A DNA stretch of 64,000 nt. Origin: Argentina anserina (taxonomy: Eukaryota; Streptophyta; Magnoliopsida; Rosales; Rosaceae). The notes under the pieces were generated by a model that did not search any database, was not told where the DNA came from, and was given only the letters and a program-made list of their open reading frames with translations. The stretch is taken from NCBI RefSeq assembly GCF_933775445.1, contig NC_065878.1, positions 3,184,001 through 3,248,000 on the forward strand, read 5' to 3'. Positions 1 to 11,345 of the stretch are shown piece by piece (position 1 is the stretch's first letter; each line of letters begins with the position of its first letter). The translations under genes and the position numbers were made by a program.

Positions 1-1138
1 AAATAGGCAAATTATAGACAGCAAAAAATTTGATCTTCAATGGAGAGGGAGAGAGAGTCACGAAGGTAGAGGGCAGAGAGAATGAGGGAGGCATAGAGAG
101 TATTAAGAAAATGATATGCTAGGTTGAATCACTTGAATGTATAATTGATAAAACCCTCGTTTTGTGTCGTTTGAAACTATTCGGTTAAATGAGAGATGCC
201 AAAACGACGTCGTTTTAGCCTAGAGAAAATTTTTTTTTGCATCGTCTTCCTTTTCGTCTCTCTGACCCAGTAGTCGCGCCGCCTGCGAGCCCAGAAGTGC
301 GATGCTGCGAGCGAAGAAGAGGTCCTGCGAGGTTGCGACGACCGGAGCATTGGTGTCTCTTCAATCAAGACGACGATGGGAGCACTCTCGACTCTTCGTC
401 TCTTGGAGCCAGAAGAAATCCTGCAAGCCAAGAAGAAGTCCTGCGAGCAATCAAGACGACGGCCGGAACCAAATTAAACCGACGACCGCCAGAGCACTCT
501 CAATGAACCCAAACCGACCTGAGACCTGGGTAGCTGCTGGGCTGGAGATTGAAGTTGCTTCGCTTCGCGTCGCTCCGCCGCTCACTCCGTCGCTCCAGCG
601 GTCGCCTTTCCATCGCCTCACCTGGGTTTGAAGCTGTGGGACTTTTCTCCTTCGCTCCGCCTGAAGGCACGCACCGGCGATGCCTCGGCGTCGCATCTGA
701 AAACACTGATCATAACTGAAGAACCGATTGTCAAGTAGACCAGATATGTTTGTAGAACAAAGTTGTGTGCTCCAAACTCTGAAGGCGGGCACAAATTTAT
801 CAGTACTAAATTTTTTCCTGTAATAAGAACTAATAAGCTAAGGCAATAGCCGCAACAGTAAAAACATCAAGAAATCATGCCGGTTATAAATGCACCACGT
901 TCGGTTTTAAGAACTTTGCTGTAGCATTTAAGCAACAAATCAAATTACTTTAAGTTGGGAAAAAAATTCAGGACTGGAAATCAATAATTCATGTTCTTTC
1001 GAATCATGAATCATATGTATCAGTAACCACAGTGAGCTTCTGATATGAAATTTTTTGATGAATTATTGACATGAACTCCAAGCAAACTATAAGCTAAAAA
1101 TGTAAAGATAAAAAAAAAGACTAAGCTTAAAACTGAAA
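1..1138. other. No gene recognised; GC-richer tract at 240-700
   Basis: The stretch from about 240 to 700 is clearly GC-richer than its surroundings and has overlapping open frames on both strands. None resembles a known family, and the encoded peptides are low-complexity and rich in Arg, Ser and Pro. It could be a decayed retroelement leader or a noncoding transcript. The remaining bases are ordinary AT-rich spacer. Confidence 0.4.
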
Positions 1139-1165
1139 TATATATATATATATATATATAATATA

Positions 1166-1391
1166 TCTATACTACTATATAAAGCCAGCACCTAAGAAAA
1201 TCACCAAAAAATGTTTTGCCCAAATACTCTTTGTATTTAACACAATTATGCTAAAAGATTATGTGTTAAAAATCAAAACGGATAACCTTGAAAAAACAAA
1301 ATAAAACAGTTATTTATCATTGTAAGATTTTTCATCTTTACAAAATAACCCGTGTGATAAATAACACGTGTATCGCACGGTATGAGTCTAG
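1166..1391 (+). mobile_element. Short non-autonomous Helitron, copy 1
   Basis: The element starts with TCTATACTACTATATAAAG and ends with GAGTCTAG. Those are the 5'-TC and 3'-CTRR termini expected of Helitrons. A short GC-rich stem (CGTG-tatcg-CACG) lies about 10 bases before the end. It sits between A and T with no target-site duplication, as Helitrons do. At 226 bp it has no coding capacity, so it must have been moved by a RepHel protein encoded elsewhere. Confidence 0.72.
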
Positions 1392-1400
1392 TATATATAT

Positions 1401-1592
1401 CAGTCCCTATCCAGAGTGAACATTCACTCTGAAATTACAGAGTGAATTTTTAATTTTGGCACACATTTCGGTCAAATTTTTTCATCACAAATGATTCAAT
1501 ATTTAGGTATGCTATTAAAGATCATCTCTACAAAGTTTCATCCAATTTAACAATGATTTGAACTTTCAAAATAGAGATTTACACGAACGGTT
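1401..1592 (+). mobile_element. Fold-back MITE, left half only
   Basis: It begins CAGTCCCTATCCAGAGTGAA and carries the left arm and part of the centre of the fold-back MITE that is complete at 1843-2240. It stops abruptly at ACGAACGGTTC and runs into a TA-rich joint before the next Helitron copy. The break is the junction of the 441-bp tandem duplication. Confidence 0.75.
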
Positions 1593-1606
1593 CTATATAA
1601 TATATA

Positions 1607-1833
1607 TCTATACTACTATATAAAGCCAGCACCTAAGAAAATCACCAAAAAATGTTTTGCCCAAATACTCTTTGTATTTAACACAATTATGCTAAAAGAT
1701 TATGTGTTAAAAATCAAAACGGATAAGCCTTGAAAAAACAAAATAAAACAGTTATTTATCATTGTAAGATTTTTCATCTTTACACAATAACCCGTGTGAT
1801 AAATAACACGTGTATCGCACGGTATGAGTCTAG
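1607..1833 (+). mobile_element. Short non-autonomous Helitron, copy 2
   Basis: This is the duplicate of the Helitron at 1166-1391, again with TC at the 5' end and CTAG at the 3' end. It is one base longer. The near-identity suggests it arose by local tandem duplication and not by a second transposition. Confidence 0.72.
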
Positions 1834-1842
1834 TATATATAT

Positions 1843-2238
1843 CAGTCCCTATCCAGAGTGAACCTTCACTCTGAAATTACAGAGTTAATTTTTAATTTTG
1901 GCACACATTTCGGTCAAATTTTTTCATCACAAATGATTCAATATTTAGGTATACTATTAAAGATCATCTCTACAAAGTTTCATCCAATTTAACAATGATT
2001 TGAACTTTCAAAATAGAGATTTACACGAACGGTTCACATTGAATAGTTTTAATTCGTTCATTGATTTAATCTAATTTCAATACTTTAACGATAACTGAAT
2101 TAGATGAAATTTTGTAAAGATAATTTTTAATATCATACCTAAATATTGAATAATTTGTAATGAAAAAATTTACCGAAAAATGTACAAAAATTAGATTTTC
2201 ACTCTGTAATTTCAGAGTGTAGGTTCACTTTGGATAGA

Positions 2239-2240
<2 letters not shown>
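1843..2240 (+). mobile_element. Fold-back MITE in (TA)n, full copy A
   Basis: The left end CAGTCCCTATCCAGAG and the right end CTTTGGATAGAG are inverted. Arms of roughly 135 bp flank a non-inverted centre of about 130 bp. The arms carry the subterminal motif TTCACTCTGAAATTACAGAG. It has no ORF. The flanks are TATATA on the left and a long (TA)n on the right. The same family is complete at 28136-28537 and 39257-39658. Confidence 0.82.

Positions 2241-2270
<30 letters not shown>
2240..2270. repeat. (TA)n microsatellite
   Basis: About 15 TA units directly abut the right end of the fold-back MITE. Confidence 0.95.
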
Positions 2271-2277
<7 letters not shown>

Positions 2278-2735
2278 AGGAAGATTTTATTTTCTCATTG
2301 AAACCGCCAACTGTTTGGTAATGATAATTTGACTAAGGGTTTGATTAATTCCATTGATAGAAAGAAGCACAAGAGCTTACTGATCGAGAACAAACAACAA
2401 GAGACTGAGATTGCCGGAGCCTAAATATAGAAAAGAAAACAGTAGAAACAACAAATAAAAACCTGGAAACCAACACAGAGTCAAGGAGGAGGGGATGCAG
2501 CATCGAATAACAGGAGCACATTGCAAGACAAGTTTAAGCAGGAAGGATAAGAAATTCTTTAATCTTGTGTTTCATTTCAACTCCTAATAGAAATGAATAA
2601 TGGATTTTCGTTTGTTTAATTTATAGAAATGTTAAACTCGGCCGAGAATTGGATAATCATTCCGTCGAGATCAAACAAAATGAATAAATAAGATAGGCGT
2701 GGGTAATTCCGACTTTTCCCTTTGGTTGAGTGTGG

Positions 2736-2784
2736 TATAAAACATGAAGTCTTGTCCGACTATGAGCCGTAAACCCTAAACCCA
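2736..2784 (+). promoter_or_regulatory. EMG1 core promoter: TATA-like box and telo-box
   Basis: TATAAAA lies at 2736-2742. TAAACCCTAAACCC at 2770-2783 contains the plant telo-box AAACCCTAA about 100 bp before the start codon. Telo-boxes are known near the transcription start of plant ribosomal-protein and ribosome-biogenesis genes, which fits the downstream gene. The exact transcription start is not visible. Confidence 0.6.
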
Positions 2785-2882
2785 ATAAATATCTTTTTGA
2801 GCATTTTGGGTCTCTCTCTAGCCGAACCACCAAAGCGTCTCTACCTTTGCGTCACTGTGAATCTGTGAGCACCCACCCAAAA

Positions 2883-5215
2883 ATGGTGAGGCCATACGCA
2901 GCGAAGGGGAAGAAGCGAAAGACGAGGGATGAGAAGTACGACAGAGATGAAGAAGAATTAGCAGAACAAGTAGAAGTAGAGGAGCCCAAGGGGGTTGACG
3001 AAAATGGAACACAAGATAAACAGTTTGAACTTGAAGGCATTCCAATTGCCCCAACTGAGCCGAACCCGAAAAGCGGGCCTGGGGTCATCTTTATACTCGA
3101 GAAAGCTTCTTTGGAAATCGGCAAAGTCGGAAAGGTTTGATCTTTTTGCTATTGTATTACTTCATTGTTGTTTTCAGCTACTTGGGTCTTGAATTTTGTT
3201 TGGTTTTTCATTAATTTTCGTCTTGGCTTTGTTGTGCGGTTAACAGACTGAGCAGCTATTGAATTCTGATGATCACGCGAGTTTCTTGAAGAAGAAGGGG
3301 AAAAACCCTGCTCATTATAGGCCTGATATTCTTCATCAGGTTAGCCCACTCGGGCTGTTGTTGGTTTTTAGCATTTTGTATGATCTACAGATGCCTGAAT
3401 ACATGAATTGCTAAAGTCAATACACCAATTTTGTTTTGTCGTCTTTTTTATTTGTAATTTTGATGTTCAAGCTAGAAGCTTGTGCATTTGATTTGGTTAA
3501 ACCATTCTGACAATGACAACTATTTGCAGTTCTTCACTTCTTGTTCTTGCATAAGTTTCCTTCATTGTTATCAGCCTCAAAATTTTGTTAATACCAAATT
3601 ACTACTGTAGATCACTGAACGCCTCTGTAATCATACAACAGAAACACCAAATGATAACTAATTGTGTATCCAAAATTGATGTATCTGTCATTTAGATAGA
3701 GATGAGATGTTTTTTCTTTTTGTTAGCTATTAATTGGAACTGTACGTTTTGGGGGAATCCATGATTTTAATATCAATATTATGTCAATGGTATAGTCCAG
3801 ACTCCTCAATATAACTATTCCAACCCTGATTTGATTTTTTTTTTGCAAATAAAATGCTAGCTGATAAAACTTTTCGATTTACATGGGATGTGATGATATA
3901 ATCCATTATCCTACTTTAGTTATTTGCTTCCTGGTTGCCTTGTGTTAAGCGTATACTGTATATAGCCTGTCAGCTAGCTATTCATTATCATTATCATTAT
4001 CATTATCATTATCATTATCATTATCATTATCATTATCATTATCATTATCATTATCATTATCATTATCATTATCATTATCATTATCATTATCATTATCATT
4101 ATCATTATCATTATCATTATCATTATCATTATCATTATCATTATCATTATCATTATCATTATCATTATCATTATCATTACTCGAGCTGTTTTATTGTTGA
4201 ATTGTTTGTATGCTTGATTTTTTGAGCTGTTCTACTGCTTTTGTTTGTTTGATATATAGAGAAATTCTGAAAAATAAAAATTGTGCATTTATAATTAGCC
4301 TAGACCGCATCCAGATTTCAGATCCTAGATCCACCATTGCATGTGTATCTATTTAAGTAAATGAGCAAAAAGTTAGAATGAACAAGCTTACAGAACAGCT
4401 CATCCAATTCAATTGTCATATTGTTGCTCACAGTTCCTCTGGTTCTTATGTTTACAATGGCTTTTTGTGATCTACAGGCTCTCCTTATGGTTTTAGATAG
4501 CCCAATTAATAAAGCTGGCAGGTTGCGATGTGTATATGTGAAGACCGAGGACGGTAAACTCATTGAGATTAAACCATTTGTTCGTATCCCAAGGACATTT
4601 AAGCGGTTCTCTGGTGTCATGTGTAAGCCCTTTCATTTTGCTTATATTGCTTTATGACTCGTTTGTATTAAACGTGAGAAGAAGGATAACAACCACTTTT
4701 ATCTTATTTTTGATATTCAGATGTTCAAATTATGCAATGAGAAATTATATTCACACCTATATTCATATCATCATATTATTCATTCATCATTGTTCTTATT
4801 TTTAATCAAACTTGTAAATTAGAGTATGATTATTCCAACTATTTAATAGCTTACATATCTGTGCCACACCCTAGATATTGGTTGTGCCCCCATCTCACCA
4901 ATCTCCCTTGTCTTATCTTTTGTTTCTCTAGCATTGTCATCTTTTTGTTAGAATCACATTACTAGTTTCTGCTGGGATCTTCCTTGAGTCTAATTGAATA
5001 TACATCATTTCCTTGCCAGAAAAATAGAAGCTAAGATAATTATTTTCAATGATTAAACAAAACTACCAAGGCTGGTCAACTACCAAGGATAGGGTATCGT
5101 TACCCTTCTACTTATGCTTCAATGTCCAATATACTCAAGATCCTGAGAAGTTGAGAACCATGGTGTGTTTAGCCAAAAATTCATTTCCTGAGAAGTGAGA
5201 ACCATGGTGCGCACT

Positions 5216-5251
<36 letters not shown>

Positions 5252-5774
5252 AGGCGTTGTTATTACAGAAGAGAGGAGAAATAGTGCAGTAGGGGATGAA
5301 ACACAAGGGGTAAATGTGGAAAAATTGAGGGAAAAATGGCAAACAAAAATTGAGGTGTGTATCTAGAAAAAAGGGATGTGCGAATAAAATTACTCATATG
5401 CAATCCATATCAGTCTAATATAGGCACATTGCAACAAAAGTAGCAGACATGCCGAATGCATTTGTGAAAGCATTGAACTTGCAATTAGCTCAAAGATAAC
5501 TGTGTAACTATGTGTAGCTCAAAATAGTTAAATGGTAAAGACAAGAGGCCCTTGTTGAACCTAAACACCTGTATGAAGCGGCAAACATTGACCACTGTCC
5601 ATGCAGCCATCCCTTAGTTTTATTGACTTCTATCTCCATCCGTTTAGTAATTTGTGACATGTTATCATAGCATCCATAATTGACTTCTTCAACCACCTAC
5701 AATTGAGTAGCCAATTACAGTGCCTAGCCAAACCGTCAAAATTTTTGTTGTTTCTTTCATCATTGTTGGTCATC

Positions 5775-5816
<42 letters not shown>

Positions 5817-8760
5817 AACATCAAATAAGCTAAAACATTCTTGTGGCCGCCAAACACTCTACAAAAATATTTTTATCCGAATAATCTGTTTATGGAAAAA
5901 ACTGAGGCTAAGAAGTAATGCTGGTGAAGTTGGTGGTATTTCTGGTTTAACCATTTTCCCTAGCTGTAGGCATTCATAGTTTTCCCAAGTGTTCTTGTAT
6001 ATCTATACAGATCATGCCATTAAAAGAATGGTGTGAAATGTAATTAATCTATGACTTGGTATGTTGTTATTTGGTTGTGTTGGAATGCGGTACTGTCATA
6101 AGATTCTGATTGTACTGTATTTTCTGATTCTCTGTTCGTTTGACTTCATTAGTTAAGTGTAGTAATCAAATAAAGAATTTTTGTACTCTGCTAAGGTAGT
6201 TTGCTCACCATGATGAGATTTATGCTTCCAATGCGGCTGGAAGCATGAAATGCATATATCAGATACATTAGAGTTTTGAATGGTATTAAATTATTAATGC
6301 AATTTAAACAAGCAAGCAATATTGGAAGAAACATAAGTAGAAACATTAAACTTAATATAATCGTGAAAATTTTGCAAGGTGACGTATGAAGTTTATGAAG
6401 ATCCTCTTGACTAACCTCATTGTATATTCCTTTTGACTGTTTGTCTGTGTGAGGCGATGTAATGTTTAGAGCACAACGTGTTCCTTTAAAAGTTTTTTTT
6501 TGTTTTACATAACTGATATATTTGTTTGTTCCATACGTTTGTTGTACTTTTTGTTGTTGTTTGACAAGATGTTTTTGTTGTTGTGCTACATAGGTAGTTG
6601 AACACTTCCATTCATGCTTTAAAAGATAACAGCAAATTAATTTGAACCTTGATGGTTGAGGCTTGCTTTCTGCTGTTTAATGGTTTTGATCGGAGCTTTG
6701 TATTATTACATTCCTGAAGTGGTTGTTGTAATGGTTAAATTATATTAAAGAAGCATTTTCCATCTTCTGCATTCCGTAGCATTTTCCATCTACCATCTGC
6801 TTTCTGTTGTGTGAGCATCTCCAACCAAACTGTCTTTTATCAGGGTGGAGGCTCATGGTAAGAAAGTGCAATTCCAATGAAAATGTCAAATCCTACGTGG
6901 ATTTGGCATTTCTCTTCTCAATGTCAAATTTGAGGGTTCTCACAAAACTGTTTTAACTCTTTTTTTTTTCTGATTATTAAATGCCATGAACCTTGTGTCT
7001 TCTCCTCCCTCTTTCTCTTCTCTCCATCTCTTCTTACCCATGCCAAAACTTCTCAAGGAAGACCCTTCAGAAATTAAGTTGATTCGAAAATAGAACAAGA
7101 AAGTGGGATATAGTTGAAAGTCAGAGTAGGAAAAACCTCTCGATCACTGTGCTGGGATGATGATTAGGATCATTTGTGAAGCTTGAATTTTCTTCTTTTG
7201 AGACTATGTGAAGCTTGAATTGGAGAAAGATAATGAAATTGATAGCTGAATCTGCTTGAAAATGTATTGTCCTTCGATCTTCATGGGTTGCCTGGATATT
7301 AGATTTTGAGCTTTAAAAAATTACAGGAAGATTTAAGATTTTCTGGGCATAAGATTGAGATATAGAGAATGGAGAACAAATCGAAGAAGAAGAGCACAAG
7401 GAAAGAAAGCTCAAAACACAACAAATTCAAAATTGGAGGTCAATTAAGGGAAAGAAAGTGATTTCTTTTTCATGCAAAAGGAATTAGGTATGCTGGTGGA
7501 GAGTCTTAGTATGGGAGGAGATTTCACAATTTAACACAGAGAAAAGTGAAAAGAAGAAAGAAAAGATTATATTTTATATAAATTGTTAGTGATAAAAATA
7601 ATATAATAATAATTACATTTAACATTTCGGTTGGAGTGGATGTATATAAATTTAATTCTTGTTAATATTCAGATTTTACATCTCCATGGGAGATAAGATT
7701 ACATGTTCTTTGTTTTTTTTTCCTGAAAATTCCATTTTAGTAATTTGTTTAATCCTGCCTTTCACCTTGCAGTGCAGCTGCTACAGAAGTTGAGTATATC
7801 TGCCGTCGGTAAGCGTGAGAAACTTATGCGTATGGTCAAGAACCCTGTGACAGAGTATTTACCTGTTAACTCCCGAAAAGTGGGTGAGTATACTCTACTT
7901 TGGAAGCATTCTTGTCATGTCTATTATGAATATTCATGATGTAATTTTGCTTTACAGGACTCTCGTACAGTTCAGAGAAATTAGTTAGCATTCAAAATTA
8001 TGTTGCTGCTGCTGACAACAATACAGACCTTGTTTTTGTGGTAAGCTGCGGCACTAACTTGGCTTTATCTTACATGTGAATTGGTTAAATTAAAAAAATC
8101 TAGTATAACACTGCATTTTCAGGTCGGCGCAATGGCTCATGGCAAAGTTGAGTCGGACTATACTGAGGATTTTGTATCAAGTAAGTCGATTGCCAATTGT
8201 GCTCTTTTCTGCTGTTGATTGTCTCTTTAAATTGTGTGCTGTACCCCCCTGCTGTTGTTAGGCCATGCTTTTGTTGCTGGGTACATGATTGGTCACTTTT
8301 AACTTGTTGACCAAATTGTTCTGGGTTGTGTAGTTATAATAAGATCAGATTATTTCTTTGGACAACCAGATTGGTTCGGAAATATTGCTCTGCTGAATGG
8401 TTATTGCTAATAAAAAATACAAGACATATACAAGAGTGTGCAGTTTGAGTAAATATGATGAACATTGCGCATATGCCTTCAGTATCATTTAATATGCTGT
8501 CTGCATCCATGCTTTTTTAGTCGTTATTGTTTTGAAAATGTCATGTACGTTTGTCACCTGATGTCAATTTAAAATTCTATAAACACCGGGGTTTTTTGCT
8601 TGGTACATATAGAAGCAGCATTGTAGTTTCACTTGGTTCTGAGATTGTTCCATGTAACATTTCTCTCCTTGTATTTGCAGTTTGTAGTTATCCACTGAGT
8701 GCTGCGTACTGTATCACAATGATTTGCCAGGCATTGGCGGGGAAGTGGAACATTTTGTGA
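2883..8760 (+). CDS. EMG1: Ribosomal RNA small subunit methyltransferase NEP1 (18S rRNA pseudouridine N1-methyltransferase)
   Basis: This nuclear or nucleolar SPOUT-class enzyme methylates N1 of a pseudouridine in the 18S rRNA loop and is needed for 40S assembly. The exons I read are 2883-3134, 3247-3339, 4478-4622, 7773-7883, 7958-8040, 8123-8180 and 8681-8760. All have GT-AG borders, and the phases join to 273 residues plus TGA. A charged Lys/Glu-rich N-terminus precedes [14 protein letters not shown] (near residue 71). RPDILHQ ends exon 2, [13 protein letters not shown] lies at about 151-163, [13 protein letters not shown] follows, then VGAMAHG at 229-235 and YPLSAA at 251-256, which belong to the SAM-binding knot. 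I chose ATG 2883 (MVRPYAAKG) because it begins the family-like basic tract; an in-frame ATG at 2847 would add 12 residues. Intron 2 holds a 33-unit hexamer repeat. The 3.15-kb intron 3 holds dinucleotide repeats and a candidate MITE. Confidence 0.95.
3983..4179 (+). repeat. Hexanucleotide microsatellite (TCATTA)n, about 33 units
   Basis: The hexamer TCATTA is repeated without visible interruption for about 197 bp inside EMG1 intron 2. The apparent His-Tyr and Met-Ile repeat proteins in other frames come from this array and are not genes. Confidence 0.98.
5219..5247. repeat. (GA)n microsatellite
   Basis: An uninterrupted GA run of about 14 units in EMG1 intron 3. Confidence 0.95.
5780..5814. 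repeat. (CT)n microsatellite
   Basis: An uninterrupted CT run of about 17 units in EMG1 intron 3. It is complementary in sense to the GA run 0.5 kb upstream. Confidence 0.95.
6813..7642. mobile_element. Candidate MITE-like element in EMG1 intron 3
   Basis: The left border GAGCATCTCCAACCAAACTG and the right border GGTTGGAGTGGATG are imperfect inverted repeats. Sequences with a GCATCTCCAACC end are common non-autonomous DNA-element termini in plants. The roughly 830-bp interior has no ORF. No clear target-site duplication was found, so the superfamily is left open. Confidence 0.45.
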
Positions 8761-9529
8761 TCATTTCTACTGATTTTAGTCAAAATCAATGATATTAATG
8801 TCTCTGTAAAACGTCCTCTGAAAAAATATAGAATGATGTATTCTCAGGATACTCAATAGCTTTTGTTTCAGATAATGTATGGGGGATCTTATCTATTATT
8901 TGTCAAAATTGTTTGTGGTACACAACTTTTACAATATACTCGTTATTTCCACTTTCAAAATTGAGAAGCTCTTAAATACTAGACCTTGTAGACAATCTCA
9001 TTCTTTATGGACCAAGTAAACTACAATATTGACAAGTTCACAGCAACGTGCAAACTGGTTTAAGACATCAATAACCCCCAGTACATTACGTGCCCTACTC
9101 TCTCTCTCTCTCTCTCTCTCTGCCCTATATAGCTCTAGTAGCCCACTGTACCGATATTATTCAAACGTAATCACCTTAGTCATCTTACATGTGTTGAGTT
9201 TTAATCACAAAAAACTTCGGTATAATTAGGTATTATTCACCCACTTATAAGTTATATTTTATTTTTCACATTTCTGATATGGGATTACTCATCTACTCCT
9301 CTCCAACAACTTATTTATTCTTTTTACCGATTGATTTATTGTTTTCTAGAGTTCATTTTTCGATCAAAAGGGCCATGCAGTATGTGATAAGTTACATGTT
9401 TCTTCAAACAATGAATTTATTTTTGTTTCATCTGCCACCAATGACAACGGCGATATGTTGGTGTTACGTTGCTAGTTTCACTCCTCAGCCTCTTCGATGT
9501 CTCCAAACAGGCCCTAGTGCTTTTTAGGG

Positions 9530-9895
9530 TTTTGGGGTGCAACCTTAAGAACAAAACTGTGTCGGCCAGTGAGCCTAAAGCGGACAAGATCTTAGCTATG
9601 TAGACTAGGCTGTTACATACAACATCAGAGCATGTCCTAGGCCGAAAGTGTGTGACGTGGATGTCATCCCCTTAATGGGGTGAATTGTGATGCCTGGCTA
9701 GGGAGCTAGCAGGCTGGTAGGTTAAGGATCCCGCACCACCCGGGGGGAGAGTGGAAGCTATGTTTATATGAACATGTTCAGCTTCCCATAGTGAGACATG
9801 TTTTAGGGTGCAACATCAAGAACAAAACCATACGTTCTAGTGGGTCCAAAGGGGATAATATCTCAGCTATGTGGACTGGGATATTACAACTTAAC
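9530..9895. repeat. Direct repeats about 95 bp long, 271 bp apart
   Basis: TTTTGGGGTGCAACCTTAAG at 9530 and TTTTAGGGTGCAACATCAAG at 9801 each start a 90-100 bp block. Each block ends with AGCTATGT(A/G)GACT(A/G)GG(C/A)T(G/A)TTACA. The piece between them is GC-richer. The layout suggests a small transposon remnant with terminal direct repeats, but the class was not identified. Confidence 0.55.
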
Positions 9896-9899
9896 TAGA

Positions 9900-11345
9900 A
9901 ATCAAATAAATGCACACATGGTGCTTATTCAAACCAAATTCCTGGCAAGAAAAAAAAATCTAAAACACCGGACATAACCAAAGTGCAGAAACTAAATCAA
10001 AATACAAAATTATAAATTCCCCTAACCCTAGAAATCGAACAGTGACAAAAGAGACAAGCCGAACAACAATAATGTACTTGAATCAAGAACTCATCGAGGA
10101 AGACTAGGGAAAGAGGATGGTCTTTCCTAGTAGAACTAGGAAATCAGTCCTACACAACCTCATTGTCGAGGCAAATGCCACCAACTGTAGCATTATCCTT
10201 TGAGCCAACTACTGTCACCATCTTCTTTGTGATGTTGACAGAAGTAGCCAAGGTCCACTGCATCTCAGCCTCTAAGGCTAGATCTAGACTCCTTTTGGTA
10301 TCCTTGGTCTTGTTTCGATGTCCCCTAGGCCAACCCATCTTAAGTGGTGACACCCCCGAGCGGTGAAACCCCTGCACACCTGCTGCCATCACCGCAAACT
10401 GAGTTTTGTGGGGAAGAGGGAACATGAACCTCAATGTGTTGCCAACACACTGAAATCCTCCATGTGTTACCGACCACCAAAAACCTGTGGGATGGAAGAT
10501 GGAACATAAACCTCCCTCACATGGACCTGATGTTTCTCCTTGGGCAGAGGCGAAGGAGAAGGAGGAATTAGGGTTCACGAGGTGTTTGCCCTAAACACCA
10601 TCGAAGGCACTAGCGCATGTGGGTTCGGAGGCACAATCTCCTCAACCCTGTGTTCTTCTTATGCCGCTATAGGGCACGGCAAGCCTCCATGATTTATCAT
10701 CATGCAAATCCGGCGTCGTCCGAACAAATGCTCATACTTGTATTTGATTTGAATCACATCATTAGCTTAAATCTGGGGTCAGCGGTCAAACCTAACAGGG
10801 TCAGGGAATGGGAGCATGATGCGAACCCTAGCCACCCCAAAGTGGAGACCATGAGAATCAACCTTCAGATTCAGTCCAATATATAGTCTCACCAACCAGT
10901 CTTGTCTTCGCAAATGTCATCAATGCCGCTGGAAGGTTTTCAATCTCAATCAAATCGAACGGCATTGCCATGATATTAGAGAATCCCTCATAATCGTTGA
11001 TAAGAATTAATCATGGAAAGCTGGAAGCCCCCACAAACCTCTATTCTTAACTTGAGCCACCTCACACTCGTTTGTGAAGGTGAAGAGGAATTTGTCACCC
11101 TTTGCATTGATCTTAACCAGAGCATAGAGCCACCACATCGATTGAACAATACTTCTAAAATAATTGAACTGAACATGATTGATGATATTCAATTTATCCA
11201 CAAGGTAAAACCTTGGAGCAAAAAAACCTTTCTCTGGACACTTGAGATTTCTCAAGTCAACCGGCTCGTCATGGTTTGAGAAGGAGAGTTTAGATGCGAG
11301 TCAAGCAGTCATGAAGGTAACAGAAGCAGCCATGAAGAGATTGGT
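9900..11345 (-). pseudogene. DUF4283-type element remnant, copy 1
   Basis: Read on the minus strand, 11280-10988 encodes NLKCPEKGFFAPRFYLVDKL, then FLFTFTNECEV, the core of DUF4283. That domain is usual in the first ORF of plant LINEs and related elements. A downstream open stretch (10578-10150) continues the C-terminal part. Stops and frameshifts between the blocks show that it is dead. It aligns along its length with the copy at 23990-27520. No reverse transcriptase is present in either. Confidence 0.72.

Larger units (their letters stand above)
1166..2047 (+). repeat. Tandem duplication, period 441 bp (Helitron plus half MITE)
   Basis: Positions 1166-1606 and 1607-2047 are near-identical direct repeats offset by 441 bp. 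Only a handful of differences are visible by eye, for example an extra base around 1727. Each copy contains a whole Helitron, a TA-rich joint and the left half of the fold-back MITE. The second copy runs on into the intact right half. Confidence 0.88.

Noticed and set aside
237..792. Overlapping frames at the left end
   Set aside because: Low-complexity peptides in competing frames on both strands, with no domain or splice logic.
3935..4225. His-Tyr and Met-Ile repeat proteins
   Set aside because: They are translations of the TCATTA hexamer array inside EMG1 intron 2.
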